From the NCBI RefSeq assembly GCF_007096635.1, contig NZ_VKAA01000001.1:434001-498000 (forward strand): 64,000 nt of DNA, written 5' to 3'. The position numbers were made by a program, and so were the translations under genes. The stretch is from Mycolicibacterium sp. 018/SC-01/001 (GTDB lineage Bacteria > Actinomycetota > Actinomycetes > Mycobacteriales > Mycobacteriaceae). The notes under the pieces were generated by a model. The model made no database searches. It had not been told where the DNA came from and was given only the letters and a program-made list of their open reading frames with translations. Below are positions 41,931-50,321 of the stretch, one piece after another (the stretch's first letter is position 1; each line of letters begins with the position of its first letter).

Positions 41931-42527
41931 GTGAGTACGGAGTCCCCGGCCGACGCCGCGCAGTGTCCATGGACGGCGCGAGAGGCCGAACTCCTGGCCG
42001 TCACGTTGCAGCAGCTGCAACTGCACGGGTACGACCGGTTGACCGTGGATGCCGTCGCGGCGGAAGCGCGTGCGAGCAAGGCGACCATGTACCGCCGCTG
42101 GCCTTCGAAGGCCGATTTGGTGCTCGCCGCATTCATCGAGGGCACCCGCAGCTCATCGGTGCCGCCCCGCACCGGCTCTCTGCGGGAAGACCTGATCGAA
42201 ATCGGCCGTGGGGTGTGCGAGCACTCTCACGAGCACACCCCCACCATGCGGGCGGTACTCAACGAGATGTCCCACAACCCGCGGCTCAGCACGGCGTTTC
42301 AGCAGAAGTTCGTCATGCAGCGCAAGTTGATCATCGACGGCGTGCTCGCCGCCGCGGTGGAACGCGGAGAGATCGACGCATCGGCGATCGACGAGGAGAT
42401 CTTCGATCTACTGCCCGGATATCTGGTGTTCCGGGCGCTCGTCGCCGACCGGCCGCCGACCGAGGAGACCGTACGCACCCTCGTGGACTCGGTGCTGATA
42501 CCCAGCCTGACCAGGAAGAACCGCTGA
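41931..42527 (+). CDS. TetR-family regulator of mmpS-mmpL
   Basis: 198 residues from GTG 41931, chosen for GAAGGGGGC upstream. An ATG at 41904 is an alternative. TetR domain with TAREAELLAVTLQQLQLHGYDRLTVDAVAAEARASKATMYRRWPSKADLVLAAF; C-terminal TetR_C_11-like domain (YLVFRALVADRPPTEETVRTLVDSVL). It is divergent from mmpS-mmpL, with a palindrome in between, so it is the probable local repressor. Loss-of-function of such regulators in other mycobacteria raises efflux; that is family knowledge and not seen here. Confidence 0.9.
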   Translation: MSTESPADAAQCPWTAREAELLAVTLQQLQLHGYDRLTVDAVAAEARASKATMYRRWPSKADLVLAAFIEGTRSSSVPPRTGSLREDLIEIGRGVCEHSHEHTPTMRAVLNEMSHNPRLSTAFQQKFVMQRKLIIDGVLAAAVERGEIDASAIDEEIFDLLPGYLVFRALVADRPPTEETVRTLVDSVLIPSLTRKNR

Positions 42528-42700
42528 TGAATCCACGGTCGATGAGGGCGCCTCGGCCCAGCGTTCGGGGCGTCTGCGCAACAATGCACAGCACCCCGTA
42601 CTGCTCATATGACTGAGGTGGCGCGGACATCGGCTTCAAGAAAAGCGAATGAACCCGATTCGAAGCAGACCTTCCCCCGTCGTCGTACCCGGCTTGTTGG

Positions 42701-43453
42701 CTAGATGACCTGCTCTGTGGGTCGCAGCAGGATCTCGTTCACCGCGGCGTGAGCCGGTTGCGTGACCATGTAGGTGACAGCGCGGGCCACATCGTCGGGG
42801 TCGAGCGGCCTGCCGGTCGTCGCGTCAGGCGCGTTCTTGGCGCCACCGGTGGTCATCTCGGTGCGCACGACACCGGGTTCGATCAGACCGACACGAACCT
42901 GTTTGCTGCTCAGTTCCTGCCGCAATGCCTCGCTGAACGCACCGACGGCATGCTTGGTCGCAGCATAGACATTGCTGTCGGAGCCTGGAACACGTCGTCC
43001 TGCAACGGAACTCGTACTCACGATATCGGCGACGCCGCGGGAGCCTTCTGCCGCGCTGACCAGATAAGGCAGGGCCGCGTGGGTGAGGTTGAGCACTCCG
43101 CCGAGGTTGATGTCGATCATGCGATGCCAGTCCGAGAGGTCGGCGTCGAGAGCCGGCCCGTTGGCCAGGAAGCCGGCGTTGTTGACCAGGACATCGATCC
43201 GTCCGTGCTCGTCCCCGATGGCCCGGATCACGCGCTCGGTGCCGTCTGCGTCGGCGACGTCGACTTCGTAGGCCCGCGCCTGTCCTCCATCGGCGTCGAT
43301 GACGTCAACGAGTTCTTTCAACCGCTCGGTGCGCCGGGCGAGAACGAGCACCGTTGCGCCCTGCCCGGCCAGTGCCCGCGCGGTGGCCCAGCCGATCCCG
43401 CTCGAAGCACCTGATATCACTGCAATGGATCCACTCAACTGCGAAGTCGTCAT
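42701..43453 (-). CDS. Short-chain dehydrogenase/reductase (SDR)
   Basis: 250 residues. Motifs TGASSGIG-like (ISGASSGIGWATARALAGQG), NNAG, catalytic Ser in STSSVAGRR and YAATK. The C-terminus DPDDVARAVTYMVTQPAHAAVNEILLRPTEQ matches the SDR group called sepiapterin-reductase/YdfG-like. It begins 96 bases after the FAH gene on the same strand, so it may be the last gene of the 43.5-47.5 kb catabolic operon or have its own promoter. Confidence 0.9.
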   Translation of the reverse strand: MTTSQLSGSIAVISGASSGIGWATARALAGQGATVLVLARRTERLKELVDVIDADGGQARAYEVDVADADGTERVIRAIGDEHGRIDVLVNNAGFLANGPALDADLSDWHRMIDINLGGVLNLTHAALPYLVSAAEGSRGVADIVSTSSVAGRRVPGSDSNVYAATKHAVGAFSEALRQELSSKQVRVGLIEPGVVRTEMTTGGAKNAPDATTGRPLDPDDVARAVTYMVTQPAHAAVNEILLRPTEQVI

Positions 43454-43549
43454 CGATCACTCTTTCTGGAAACGCCCGATCCCAGTCGCAACACGGGCGT
43501 ACGCCTGCGCATTCCATGACCGCATCCGACGTGATCTGCGGTTTCTGCG

Positions 43550-44326
43550 TCATGCAAGTTTGGCGGCAACGACTCCGGTGACCAATGTTCCGATTCCCTC
43601 GACGTCGACCTCGACCGTATCGCCCGCGTGGATGGCTTCGGTTCCCCCGGGTGAACCGGTGAGGATGAGGTCTCCTGGGAGCAAGGTCGCGAATCCGCTG
43701 AGATATTCGATCAGGAACGGGATGTCGTAGGTCATGTCGGCCGTCGATGCGTCTTGGCGTAGGACTCCGTTGACGCTACAGCGCAGACGGAGCCCGGACG
43801 CGACGTCGAGGTCGGTCTCGATCCAGGGCCCGACAGGACAGAACGTGTCGAAACCCTTCCCCCGCGTGGGGTGCGGGTCGCCTCGCTGCAGATCGCGTGC
43901 ACTGACGTCGTTGGCGCAGGTGAATCCCAGGATGTAGGACCACGCATCCGCGGCGCCGACGAAGCGGGCGCGCTTTCCGATGATCACCGCCAGTTCAGCC
44001 TCGTGCTCTACGTGTTCACTCAACCTCGCAGGCGGCAGCACGATGTCGTCGCCGGGCCCGATGATCGTCGTGGGTGGCTTCATGAAGACCGATGGAGCGC
44101 CGTCGTGGGCGAAGCCCATCTCCGAACGATGTGCGGCGTAGTTGCGGCCCAGGCAGAAGATCTTCGAGGGTGCGGCCGGCGCGATAAGCCGCGCCGCGCT
44201 GCGATCGATGGTTGCCCCTGACATATCGACGCCATCGTGAGGTGGCCCGGTCAACTCCCGAAATCCGTGCTCGGTGACCACCGCCCAGGCAATTCGGTCA
44301 CCGATGACGATACGTGCATACCTCAT
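43550..44326 (-). CDS. Fumarylacetoacetate hydrolase (FAH) family protein
   Basis: 258 residues. The FAH fold and its metal-binding acids are visible: VEHEAELAVIIG (Glu-x-Glu), GFTCANDVSARDLQ (Asp), GKGFDTFCPVGPWI and GDLILTGSPGGTEAI. Members hydrolyse, decarboxylate or isomerise beta-diketo or 2-oxo acids; one subgroup cleaves 2,4-diketo-3-deoxysugar acids. The ATG at 44326 follows the lactonase stop by 19 bases. It lies directly downstream of a LigI-like lactonase, so a ring-opened keto acid is the probable substrate type. Confidence 0.9.
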   Translation of the reverse strand: MRYARIVIGDRIAWAVVTEHGFRELTGPPHDGVDMSGATIDRSAARLIAPAAPSKIFCLGRNYAAHRSEMGFAHDGAPSVFMKPPTTIIGPGDDIVLPPARLSEHVEHEAELAVIIGKRARFVGAADAWSYILGFTCANDVSARDLQRGDPHPTRGKGFDTFCPVGPWIETDLDVASGLRLRCSVNGVLRQDASTADMTYDIPFLIEYLSGFATLLPGDLILTGSPGGTEAIHAGDTVEVDVEGIGTLVTGVVAAKLA

Positions 44327-44345
44327 TGCGTCGTCACATGTTTCG

Positions 44346-45170
44346 TCATGAGTAGAGCACCTCCGGGTTCTCGCACAGCATCGACTGGTGCAGTTCCCGG
44401 CCCAACCACGCGTAGAGCAGTTCCAGGCGGGCACTGTCGTCGACCTGACGGAACGGTTCCGTCTGCTCGACAGGACCCGTATGGGTCAGCGCACTGTGCG
44501 GCCAATCGCTGCCCCAGACGATGCGACGCGGCGCGAGCGACGCGAACGTGTCGACGACATGACGAACATGGACTCCGCCCGGCTCGACCCCCATGCGCTC
44601 CGGGGCTGAGAGCTTGATCCAGCATCCGTGTTCGCAGAGAACCCGCGCGACCTCCGCTGCCTCGCCGGGGCTGTTGCCGTGCAACACCATGCCCATGTGG
44701 TCGACGACGACCGGTATTCCCGCGTCCAGGCGCGGAACCAGCTCGACGAGTACGAATCCGGGTGCGAAGAGTTGGAGGTGGAGTCCGGATTCCGCCAACA
44801 TCTCTACGAGGCGTTGCAAGACCGTCGTCTCCACGGAGGAGTGGGCAGTGTGCAGGTTCACCCTGACACCACGAATACCCTGTTGCCGCAGGCGTTTCAG
44901 ATCACCCACGGTCGATGACGCGACATCGACGACGGTGATGCCTCGTGCTCGGTCCCCCAGGGTCATGAGCGCCGCCATCATCGCGCGAGTGTCCGCTCCG
45001 TAGGAATGGGGTTGGACGAGGACCACGCGCTGGAGCCCGATGGCGTCCAGGTGCGCCTCGAGTCCCGCGACTGTTGCCTCAGGCGGCGTGTAGCTGCGAT
45101 GAGGCGCCAAGGGATACCGGTCGTAGGGACCGAAAACGTGCGTGTGGCAATCCCAGCCGGCCGCACTCAT
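44346..45170 (-). CDS. LigI/PDC-hydrolase-like amidohydrolase (lactonase)
   Basis: 274 residues of the COG3618 TIM-barrel amidohydrolases. WDCHTHVFGPYDRYPLAPHRSYTPPEA, VVVDHMGMV and IVWGSDWPHS match 2-pyrone-4,6-dicarboxylate hydrolase (LigI) very closely in pattern, with the HxH and SDWPH catalytic regions intact. L-fuconolactonases share this fold, so both a pyrone-dicarboxylate and a sugar-acid lactone are possible. It overlaps the upstream Ldh-family gene by four bases. The partner hydratase and aldolase of the LigIJK pathway are not in the window. Confidence 0.88.
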   Translation of the reverse strand: MSAAGWDCHTHVFGPYDRYPLAPHRSYTPPEATVAGLEAHLDAIGLQRVVLVQPHSYGADTRAMMAALMTLGDRARGITVVDVASSTVGDLKRLRQQGIRGVRVNLHTAHSSVETTVLQRLVEMLAESGLHLQLFAPGFVLVELVPRLDAGIPVVVDHMGMVLHGNSPGEAAEVARVLCEHGCWIKLSAPERMGVEPGGVHVRHVVDTFASLAPRRIVWGSDWPHSALTHTGPVEQTEPFRQVDDSARLELLYAWLGRELHQSMLCENPEVLYS

Positions 45171-46201
45171 AGCGGCGTCGCCGCGAGGTTGCGCAGAGCC
45201 TCGACATCCCTGGCGTCGACTGCAACTCCGTCGCGGCGCTGACGATGATAGCGAGCCATTTCGATTTCGCCCGGTAGTCGCACCGGCTGGTCGGGGTCGG
45301 CCGCGGGCACGGCGTGCAGACGCGCGCCGAAATCGTCGACTCGCTCACCGAGGACATCTGGGTTGGCCAGCAGCCGCGTGTTGATCAGGATGAAGAAGTG
45401 TCCGAGGTTTTGCGGCTTTTCGGGTGTCGTGCTCCATGAGCTCACCGTGTCGAGATACGCGGCGCCGGAGAGGAGTCCGGCGAACAGATCGACCATGACG
45501 GCCAATCCGTATCCCTTGTGCCCGGCGATCGGCTGGAGGAAGCCGTCCAATGCAGCGTGGGGATCTGTGGTGGGGATCCCGGATGCGTCGGTGGCCCAGC
45601 TATCCGGAATGTCCCGCCCGTCGGCTGCGGCGGCCCGTATCTTCGCCCGTGCGGCGACGCTCAGCGCAATGTCCAGGAGAATGGGGTCTGCGCCAGGGTG
45701 GGGCATTCCGAAGCCCAACGGGTTGTTGCCAATTCGGGTCGCCCGACCACCCCACGGTGCGATGGTGGTGGTGGCGTTGCTGGCGATGATGGCCGCGAAG
45801 CCTTCGGACGCGGCCTTGTACAGATACGGCATCACCGGTCCGAAGTGATTGCTGTGGCGTACGAATGCGGCTCCGACACCCGTGTTCTTCGCCGACTGCA
45901 GCGCGGCACGCAGGCCGGCGTTGGCAACGAGTGGACCGACGCCGTCGTCCCCGTCGATGATCGACAGAGAAGGGGCCAGTTGTTCGGTGCTCACATCGGC
46001 GACAGGGTTGATCCCCCCGATGCCGGCGCGTTCGACATACTGCGGCACCCGCTGCACGCCGTGGGTGTGGATTCCGAAGAGGTCGGCCAAGACGAGGATG
46101 TCGGCGACGACGTCGGCTGAGTCCTGAGGCATCCCAGAACTTGTCAGGGCCGAGGACGCGAGCCCGGTCAGTTCCTCTGCTGCGATCGTCGTGGTGGGCA
46201 T
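45167..46201 (-). CDS. Ldh-family (malate/L-lactate type) NAD(P)H dehydrogenase
   Basis: 344 residues of the MDH2 fold. DLFGIHTHGVQRVPQYVERA carries the catalytic His of the GIxxHG motif, and ATRIGNNPLGFGMPHPG and GHKGYGLAVMVDLFAGLLSGA are conserved blocks. Family members act on malate, lactate, ureidoglycolate, sulfolactate or 2,3-diketogulonate. I prefer ATG 46201 because AGGAA is nine bases upstream; GTG 46210 overlaps the transporter stop. It overlaps the lactonase gene by four bases. Confidence 0.9.
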   Translation of the reverse strand: MPTTTIAAEELTGLASSALTSSGMPQDSADVVADILVLADLFGIHTHGVQRVPQYVERAGIGGINPVADVSTEQLAPSLSIIDGDDGVGPLVANAGLRAALQSAKNTGVGAAFVRHSNHFGPVMPYLYKAASEGFAAIIASNATTTIAPWGGRATRIGNNPLGFGMPHPGADPILLDIALSVAARAKIRAAAADGRDIPDSWATDASGIPTTDPHAALDGFLQPIAGHKGYGLAVMVDLFAGLLSGAAYLDTVSSWSTTPEKPQNLGHFFILINTRLLANPDVLGERVDDFGARLHAVPAADPDQPVRLPGEIEMARYHRQRRDGVAVDARDVEALRNLAATPL

Positions 46202-46206
46202 CGATG

Positions 46207-47544
46207 TCACTTCCTGTTGCTGTGGACGTCGGACGGGTGCGCTTGGATCACGTCGGTGTTCGTGGCGAAGGTCGACCGCGCGACGAACGCGGTGATCGCC
46301 GTGATGGCGGCCAGTCCGGCCAGGTACACCGCGAATCCGTTGGGGCCGCCGGTCAATTCGTTCAACGTGATTCCGATGGCGGGTCCGGTTCCCCCGAACA
46401 CGGCCTGAACGACGTTGTATGCGAGCGCGCCGGCGGTGATGCGAACGGCTATCGGGAAGAGCTGGCTGAGCGCCACCAGGGCGGGTACTGCCAGCAGCCC
46501 TTTGCAGATTCCGATGCCGGCACTGCCGATGAGTCCACCGGCGAACCCATTGGCAGCCAGTACCAGGGTCGGTACCGCGACGATGGCAACGATGCCACCA
46601 CCGATGATGAACATCCTGCGCAGACCCAGGCGGTCGCAGAATGATCCCGCCACCAACGTCGAGCCGATCACTGCGATGTTGCTGATGATCGTCGCCGTAT
46701 ACGCCTGATCAGCAGTCAGTTTCGTGGTCTCTTTGAGGAACGTCGTCAGGTAGGAAGTGATGGTCGTGCTGATCAGTGCGTAACTCGCAGTGAGAACGGT
46801 GAAGACCACCATCAACTTCCATGACGAACGCAGAGCGTCCGACAGCGGCCGCGCGATCTCCTTGGCTTTGGCTCGTTCCTGCTTGAGTTGCTCGAATTCA
46901 GGGGTTTCGTCTGCGCGGGACCGTAGATAGAAGCCGATCGCAGCCAGCGGTAAGCCGAGGAGGAACAGGATGCGCCACCCGAAGCTCTCGAATGCGTCCT
47001 GACCGAGAATCGCCGACGCCAGGCGCGCCAACACCGACCCTGCCATGATCCCCACGAACGTGGTGGCGATCAGCCGCGACACGTTCTTTGCGCGGCTATG
47101 GGTGGGACTGTGTTCGTAGACGAAGCCGATGGCGCTCGCGTATTCACCACCGGCGCCCATCGATTGGGCAAGGCGGCAGACCAGGAGCAGAGCAGGGGCA
47201 AGCAGTCCGACGCTGTCGTAGGTCGGCAGCAGGCCCATCGCCGCCGTACCGCCACAGGTGAGCAGGATCGTCATGGACAGGGCGCGCTTCCGGCCGAACT
47301 TGTCACCGATGCGTCCGAAGATGATTCCCCCGATCGGACGAGCGACATACCCCAGTGCGAAGACAGCGAACGTATTCAACAGCGCGGCAGTAGGGTTGCC
47401 CGGTTCGAAGAACTGCGCGGCAATGATGGTGGCCACCACCCCGTAGACGCCCCAGTCGTACCACTCTGCGAAGTTGCCGGCCGCGGCAGCGAGCAGGATC
47501 CGCCTGCGTCGGGCCCCCGTGAACTCGGGTTCTTGAGTATCCAT
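46207..47544 (-). CDS. MHS-type MFS transporter (metabolite:H+ symporter)
   Basis: 445 residues with twelve hydrophobic segments. The MHS signatures GNFAEWYDWGVYG, FALGYVARPIGGIIFGRIGDKFGRKRAL and AQSMGAGGEYASAIGFVYEHSP are intact. The family imports citrate, shikimate, alpha-ketoglutarate or aromatic acids, so an organic acid is the expected substrate. AAGGGG lies six bases before ATG 47544. It is the first gene of the catabolic operon and divergent from a LysR gene. Confidence 0.93.
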   Translation of the reverse strand: MDTQEPEFTGARRRRILLAAAAGNFAEWYDWGVYGVVATIIAAQFFEPGNPTAALLNTFAVFALGYVARPIGGIIFGRIGDKFGRKRALSMTILLTCGGTAAMGLLPTYDSVGLLAPALLLVCRLAQSMGAGGEYASAIGFVYEHSPTHSRAKNVSRLIATTFVGIMAGSVLARLASAILGQDAFESFGWRILFLLGLPLAAIGFYLRSRADETPEFEQLKQERAKAKEIARPLSDALRSSWKLMVVFTVLTASYALISTTITSYLTTFLKETTKLTADQAYTATIISNIAVIGSTLVAGSFCDRLGLRRMFIIGGGIVAIVAVPTLVLAANGFAGGLIGSAGIGICKGLLAVPALVALSQLFPIAVRITAGALAYNVVQAVFGGTGPAIGITLNELTGGPNGFAVYLAGLAAITAITAFVARSTFATNTDVIQAHPSDVHSNRK

Positions 47545-47643
47545 GTCATCCCCTTCAGCTGACCTACGGCCGAACGTCGGCACGTGGCGCGTCGTGATGT
47601 CGCCGTCTACCCCGCAGTGGGGTGTCACCGGTCACTTTCCTCA

Positions 47644-47692
47644 CTATCGCAGCGCAACTGCGTAAGTCCTAGTTACTCTTGCTTGCTATCGC
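47644..47692. promoter_or_regulatory. Repeated CTATCGC motif, LysR/MFS divergent promoter
   Basis: CTATCGC occurs at 47644 and 47686, 42 bases apart (four helical turns), with a CGCAG-N5-CTGCG dyad (47648-47662) starting inside the first copy. The second copy lies in the probable -35/-10 region of lysR: a possible TTGCTA at 47683 and TAATGT at 47705, which ends six bases before the GTG. This is a candidate LysR binding region. Confidence 0.45.
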
Positions 47693-47716
47693 GTTAAGTG
47701 CTGCTAATGTCAGGAG

Positions 47717-48625
47717 GTGCAACCCGACCTGACTCGGCTGCGGATACTGGCCGCGGTGGAGCGCCACGGATCGATGGCCGGCGCCGCTGCGGAACTCCAG
47801 TACACGCCCTCAGCCATCTCGCAGCAGATCCGCAAACTCGAAGGGGAGTTGCGCGTTCAGCTGGTCGACCGCCACCCCAAGGGGGTTCGGCTCACTGCGG
47901 CGGGGCACATCGTGGTTCGCCGGATCCACGCCATCGATCAGCAACTCGATGCGCTGGGCGCCGACCTCGACGAACTCGAAGGGGGTTACACCGGCACGGT
48001 CAGGTTCGGGGTCTTCCCGACCTTCGCCGCTGCGCTACTGCCTGAGGTCGTCGTCGGCCTTCGCGCCGCGTATCCGCGCATCCGTCTGGCGGTCCATTCG
48101 AGTCGGATCAGCCCGTTGCGCGAACTGCTGGCCGAGCGCCAGCTCGATCTGGCTCTGACGTGGGACTACCCCTGGAACCGGACGCGCGACGCTGGTGTCA
48201 TACACCACGAACTGCTGACCGACCCCACTGTTCTCATCGTGGCTGCCGATCACCCACTGGCTCGTGTCGATCATGTCGACCTGACCGAGGTGGCCGCCGA
48301 AGAGTGGATTCTGCGCGCCGGCGGCCACCCGACGGCGGAGTTGCTCTTCCGCTGCGCAGAGGCCGCCGGGTTCACGCCGAAGGTCGCCATCGAAGTCAGC
48401 GACTACCTGGAGACGCAAGCGATGGTGGCGGCTGGTCTGGGAATCACGTTGTGCCCGCGGCTGGCGGCCCACCAACTCCGCGACGACGTCGTGGTCAAAC
48501 GACTTCGCGGGCCCGTCCCGGCGCGGCGAATCTACACCGCCCGTGTGAGAGACGCCGAATTCACCACCGCAGCAATGCGATTGCAGGAGATCCTGGAGTC
48601 TGTCGTAGCCGAGTACTCAGAGTGA
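47717..48625 (+). CDS. LysR-family regulator of the MFS-Ldh-LigI-FAH cluster
   Basis: 302 residues. DNA-binding domain QPDLTRLRILAAVERHGSMAGAAAELQYTPSAISQQIRKLEGELR; effector domain TVRFGVFPTFAAALLPEVVVGLRAAYPRIRLAVHSSR. GTG 47717 follows a TAATGT -10 by six bases, so the mRNA is leaderless. It is divergent from the transporter gene and convergent with the IMDH-like gene, and is the probable control gene of both flanking units. Confidence 0.92.
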   Translation: MQPDLTRLRILAAVERHGSMAGAAAELQYTPSAISQQIRKLEGELRVQLVDRHPKGVRLTAAGHIVVRRIHAIDQQLDALGADLDELEGGYTGTVRFGVFPTFAAALLPEVVVGLRAAYPRIRLAVHSSRISPLRELLAERQLDLALTWDYPWNRTRDAGVIHHELLTDPTVLIVAADHPLARVDHVDLTEVAAEEWILRAGGHPTAELLFRCAEAAGFTPKVAIEVSDYLETQAMVAAGLGITLCPRLAAHQLRDDVVVKRLRGPVPARRIYTARVRDAEFTTAAMRLQEILESVVAEYSE

Positions 48626-48635
48626 CGGAGTGGGG

Positions 48636-49712
48636 TCATCGGCCGAGGCGTTCCACTTCGGCGACGACGGCGTCGGTGAACGCGACGGTGCCCAGGGTGC
48701 CGCCGACGTCCCGAGTGCGGGTGGCTGGAACGTCGAGCACACGGTCCACCGCCCGAGAGATCAGCTCGCCACCAGCTTTGAGCCGAGCATCGTTGTGACG
48801 CTTACCCATCCAGTCCAGAAGCATCGCCGCTGAAAGGATCAACGACGTGGGATTGGCCACGTCGCGACCCGCGATGTCCGGCGCGCTCCCGTGCTGTGCC
48901 TGCGCAACACAAACGTTGTCACCCGCATTGATCGCACCCCCGAGTCCGAGACTGCCGCAGAGTTCGGAGGCTTCGTCGCTGAGAATGTCGCCGAACATGT
49001 TCGTCGTGACGACGACGTCGAACTGCGACGGGTTGCGAACCAGCAGTGCTGCCGTGGCATCGACGATGAGCTCATCGAGTTCCACGCCCGGGTAGTCCCG
49101 CGCCACCAGGCGGACGTGCTCCAGGAACAGGCCGTCCGACATCTTCAACACGTTCGCCTTGTGCACGGCCGTCACCTTCTTGCGGCGGCCGGCAGCCAGA
49201 TCGAACGCGGTGCGGGCCACCCGCTCGCTGGCCGTGGCAGTGATCTTGCGGATCGACAGGGCGATGCCGGGCTCAGGCATGAACTCCGCAGTGCCTGCGT
49301 ACATGTTGCGATCAGAGTAGAAGCCTTCGGTGTTCTCGCGCACGATGACGAGATCCATCGGTTCCCGCAGAATCGACAGGCCTGTTCGCGACCGGCACGG
49401 CCGGATGTTCGAGTAGAGCGAGAACTCGGTGCGCAGTTCCGCCGACGGGTTGATCCCGCCCTCGCCACGTGGCGGGTAGTCGTAGTGCGAGACCGGGCCG
49501 AGAATGACACCGTCGACTTCGGGTACGCGTTCGAGGATCGCGTCGGGCAGCGTGGTGCCGTGCTCGGCCAAGCTCGCGAATCCGACGTCCCGGGTCTCGT
49601 ATTCGAGCTCCAGACCGACGGCGCGCTCGGCCGCCTCCAGCACACGCACCGTCGCCGGGGTGATCTCCGGGCCGATCCCGTCCCCGGGGAGAACCAGAAG
49701 CGTCCTCGTCAT
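48636..49712 (-). CDS. Isocitrate/isopropylmalate dehydrogenase family enzyme
   Basis: 358 residues from ATG 49712 (AAGGAG upstream). Family motifs: LLVLPGDGIGPEI, NTEGFYSDRNMYAG, HKANVLKMSDGLF and FGDILSDEASELCGSLGLGGAINAGDNVCVAQAQHGSAPDIAG. It differs from LeuB proper in the substrate loop, so it may be a D-malate, tartrate or homoisocitrate-type dehydrogenase. It is adjacent to the catabolic LysR gene, which suggests oxidative decarboxylation of a 2-hydroxy-dicarboxylic acid produced by that pathway. Confidence 0.87.
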   Translation of the reverse strand: MTRTLLVLPGDGIGPEITPATVRVLEAAERAVGLELEYETRDVGFASLAEHGTTLPDAILERVPEVDGVILGPVSHYDYPPRGEGGINPSAELRTEFSLYSNIRPCRSRTGLSILREPMDLVIVRENTEGFYSDRNMYAGTAEFMPEPGIALSIRKITATASERVARTAFDLAAGRRKKVTAVHKANVLKMSDGLFLEHVRLVARDYPGVELDELIVDATAALLVRNPSQFDVVVTTNMFGDILSDEASELCGSLGLGGAINAGDNVCVAQAQHGSAPDIAGRDVANPTSLILSAAMLLDWMGKRHNDARLKAGGELISRAVDRVLDVPATRTRDVGGTLGTVAFTDAVVAEVERLGR

Positions 49713-49939
49713 GGCCACACTCCTTGCGCATCGGCAATTTGGGCCCGGTTCTGGCCGTCGAGATCCTTCACCGGGTACCACTACCCTTCACGCTCGAAAA
49801 CAATCGCTGCTCTCGGGGTGCGAGCGGTCGCGGCGTCACGGCGCTCCGACACTCCTGATGACCCAGCTCTTCGACCTCCGACACGTACTCGATACCGGGA
49901 CCATCGCCCAACGCGGGACAACAAAGTCTGCGACCGGGC

Positions 49940-49970
49940 TTGACCCTCCCCTAAGGGGAAGTTCCACCGT
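49940..49970 (+). promoter_or_regulatory. MerR-type promoter, near copy of the one at 25044-25074
   Basis: TTGACC, 19-base spacer with TCCCC-TAA-GGGGA dyad, then CACCGT (49965-49970), six bases before the ATG at 49977. It matches the merR promoter at 25 kb over most positions, including CCCTAA, GGGAAG and CAC. No merR gene is adjacent. Confidence 0.6.
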
Positions 49971-49976
49971 GGGTTC

Positions 49977-50321
49977 ATGACACAAACCGCAGACTGGGAT
50001 GCACTCCCGGAGAACATCAAAACGTTCATGACGGCGCTGGACGCCCGAGAGGTCGATCGTGCGTTGGCCACCCTCACGACGGACGCCGTTGTCACCGACG
50101 AGGGCCACGACTACACCGGACACGACGGCATCGGCCACTGGATCGCCACGGCCGCGGCCGAATACACCTACACCAGTGAGTTCACCGGTGCCACCGCGAC
50201 CGAGAGTGGCGCGGTCGTCGGACAGCACCTGGAGGGCGACTTCCCCGGTGGGGTCGCCGACCTGCACTACCGCTTCACCGTCGATGGTGGCCTGATCAGC
50301 AAGGTGGTGATCGAGCCATGA
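49977..50321 (+). CDS. NTF2/SnoaL-like protein
   Basis: 114 residues: LPENIKTFMTALDAREVDRALATLTTDAVVTDEGHDYTGHDGIGHWIATAAAEYTYTSEF and a C-terminal strand pair. A typical short SnoaL domain without a signal peptide. It is four-base-overlapped with the downstream SDR (ATGA), so it forms a two-gene operon. The leaderless start is preceded by a MerR-type promoter like the one at 25 kb. Confidence 0.85.
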   Translation: MTQTADWDALPENIKTFMTALDAREVDRALATLTTDAVVTDEGHDYTGHDGIGHWIATAAAEYTYTSEFTGATATESGAVVGQHLEGDFPGGVADLHYRFTVDGGLISKVVIEP

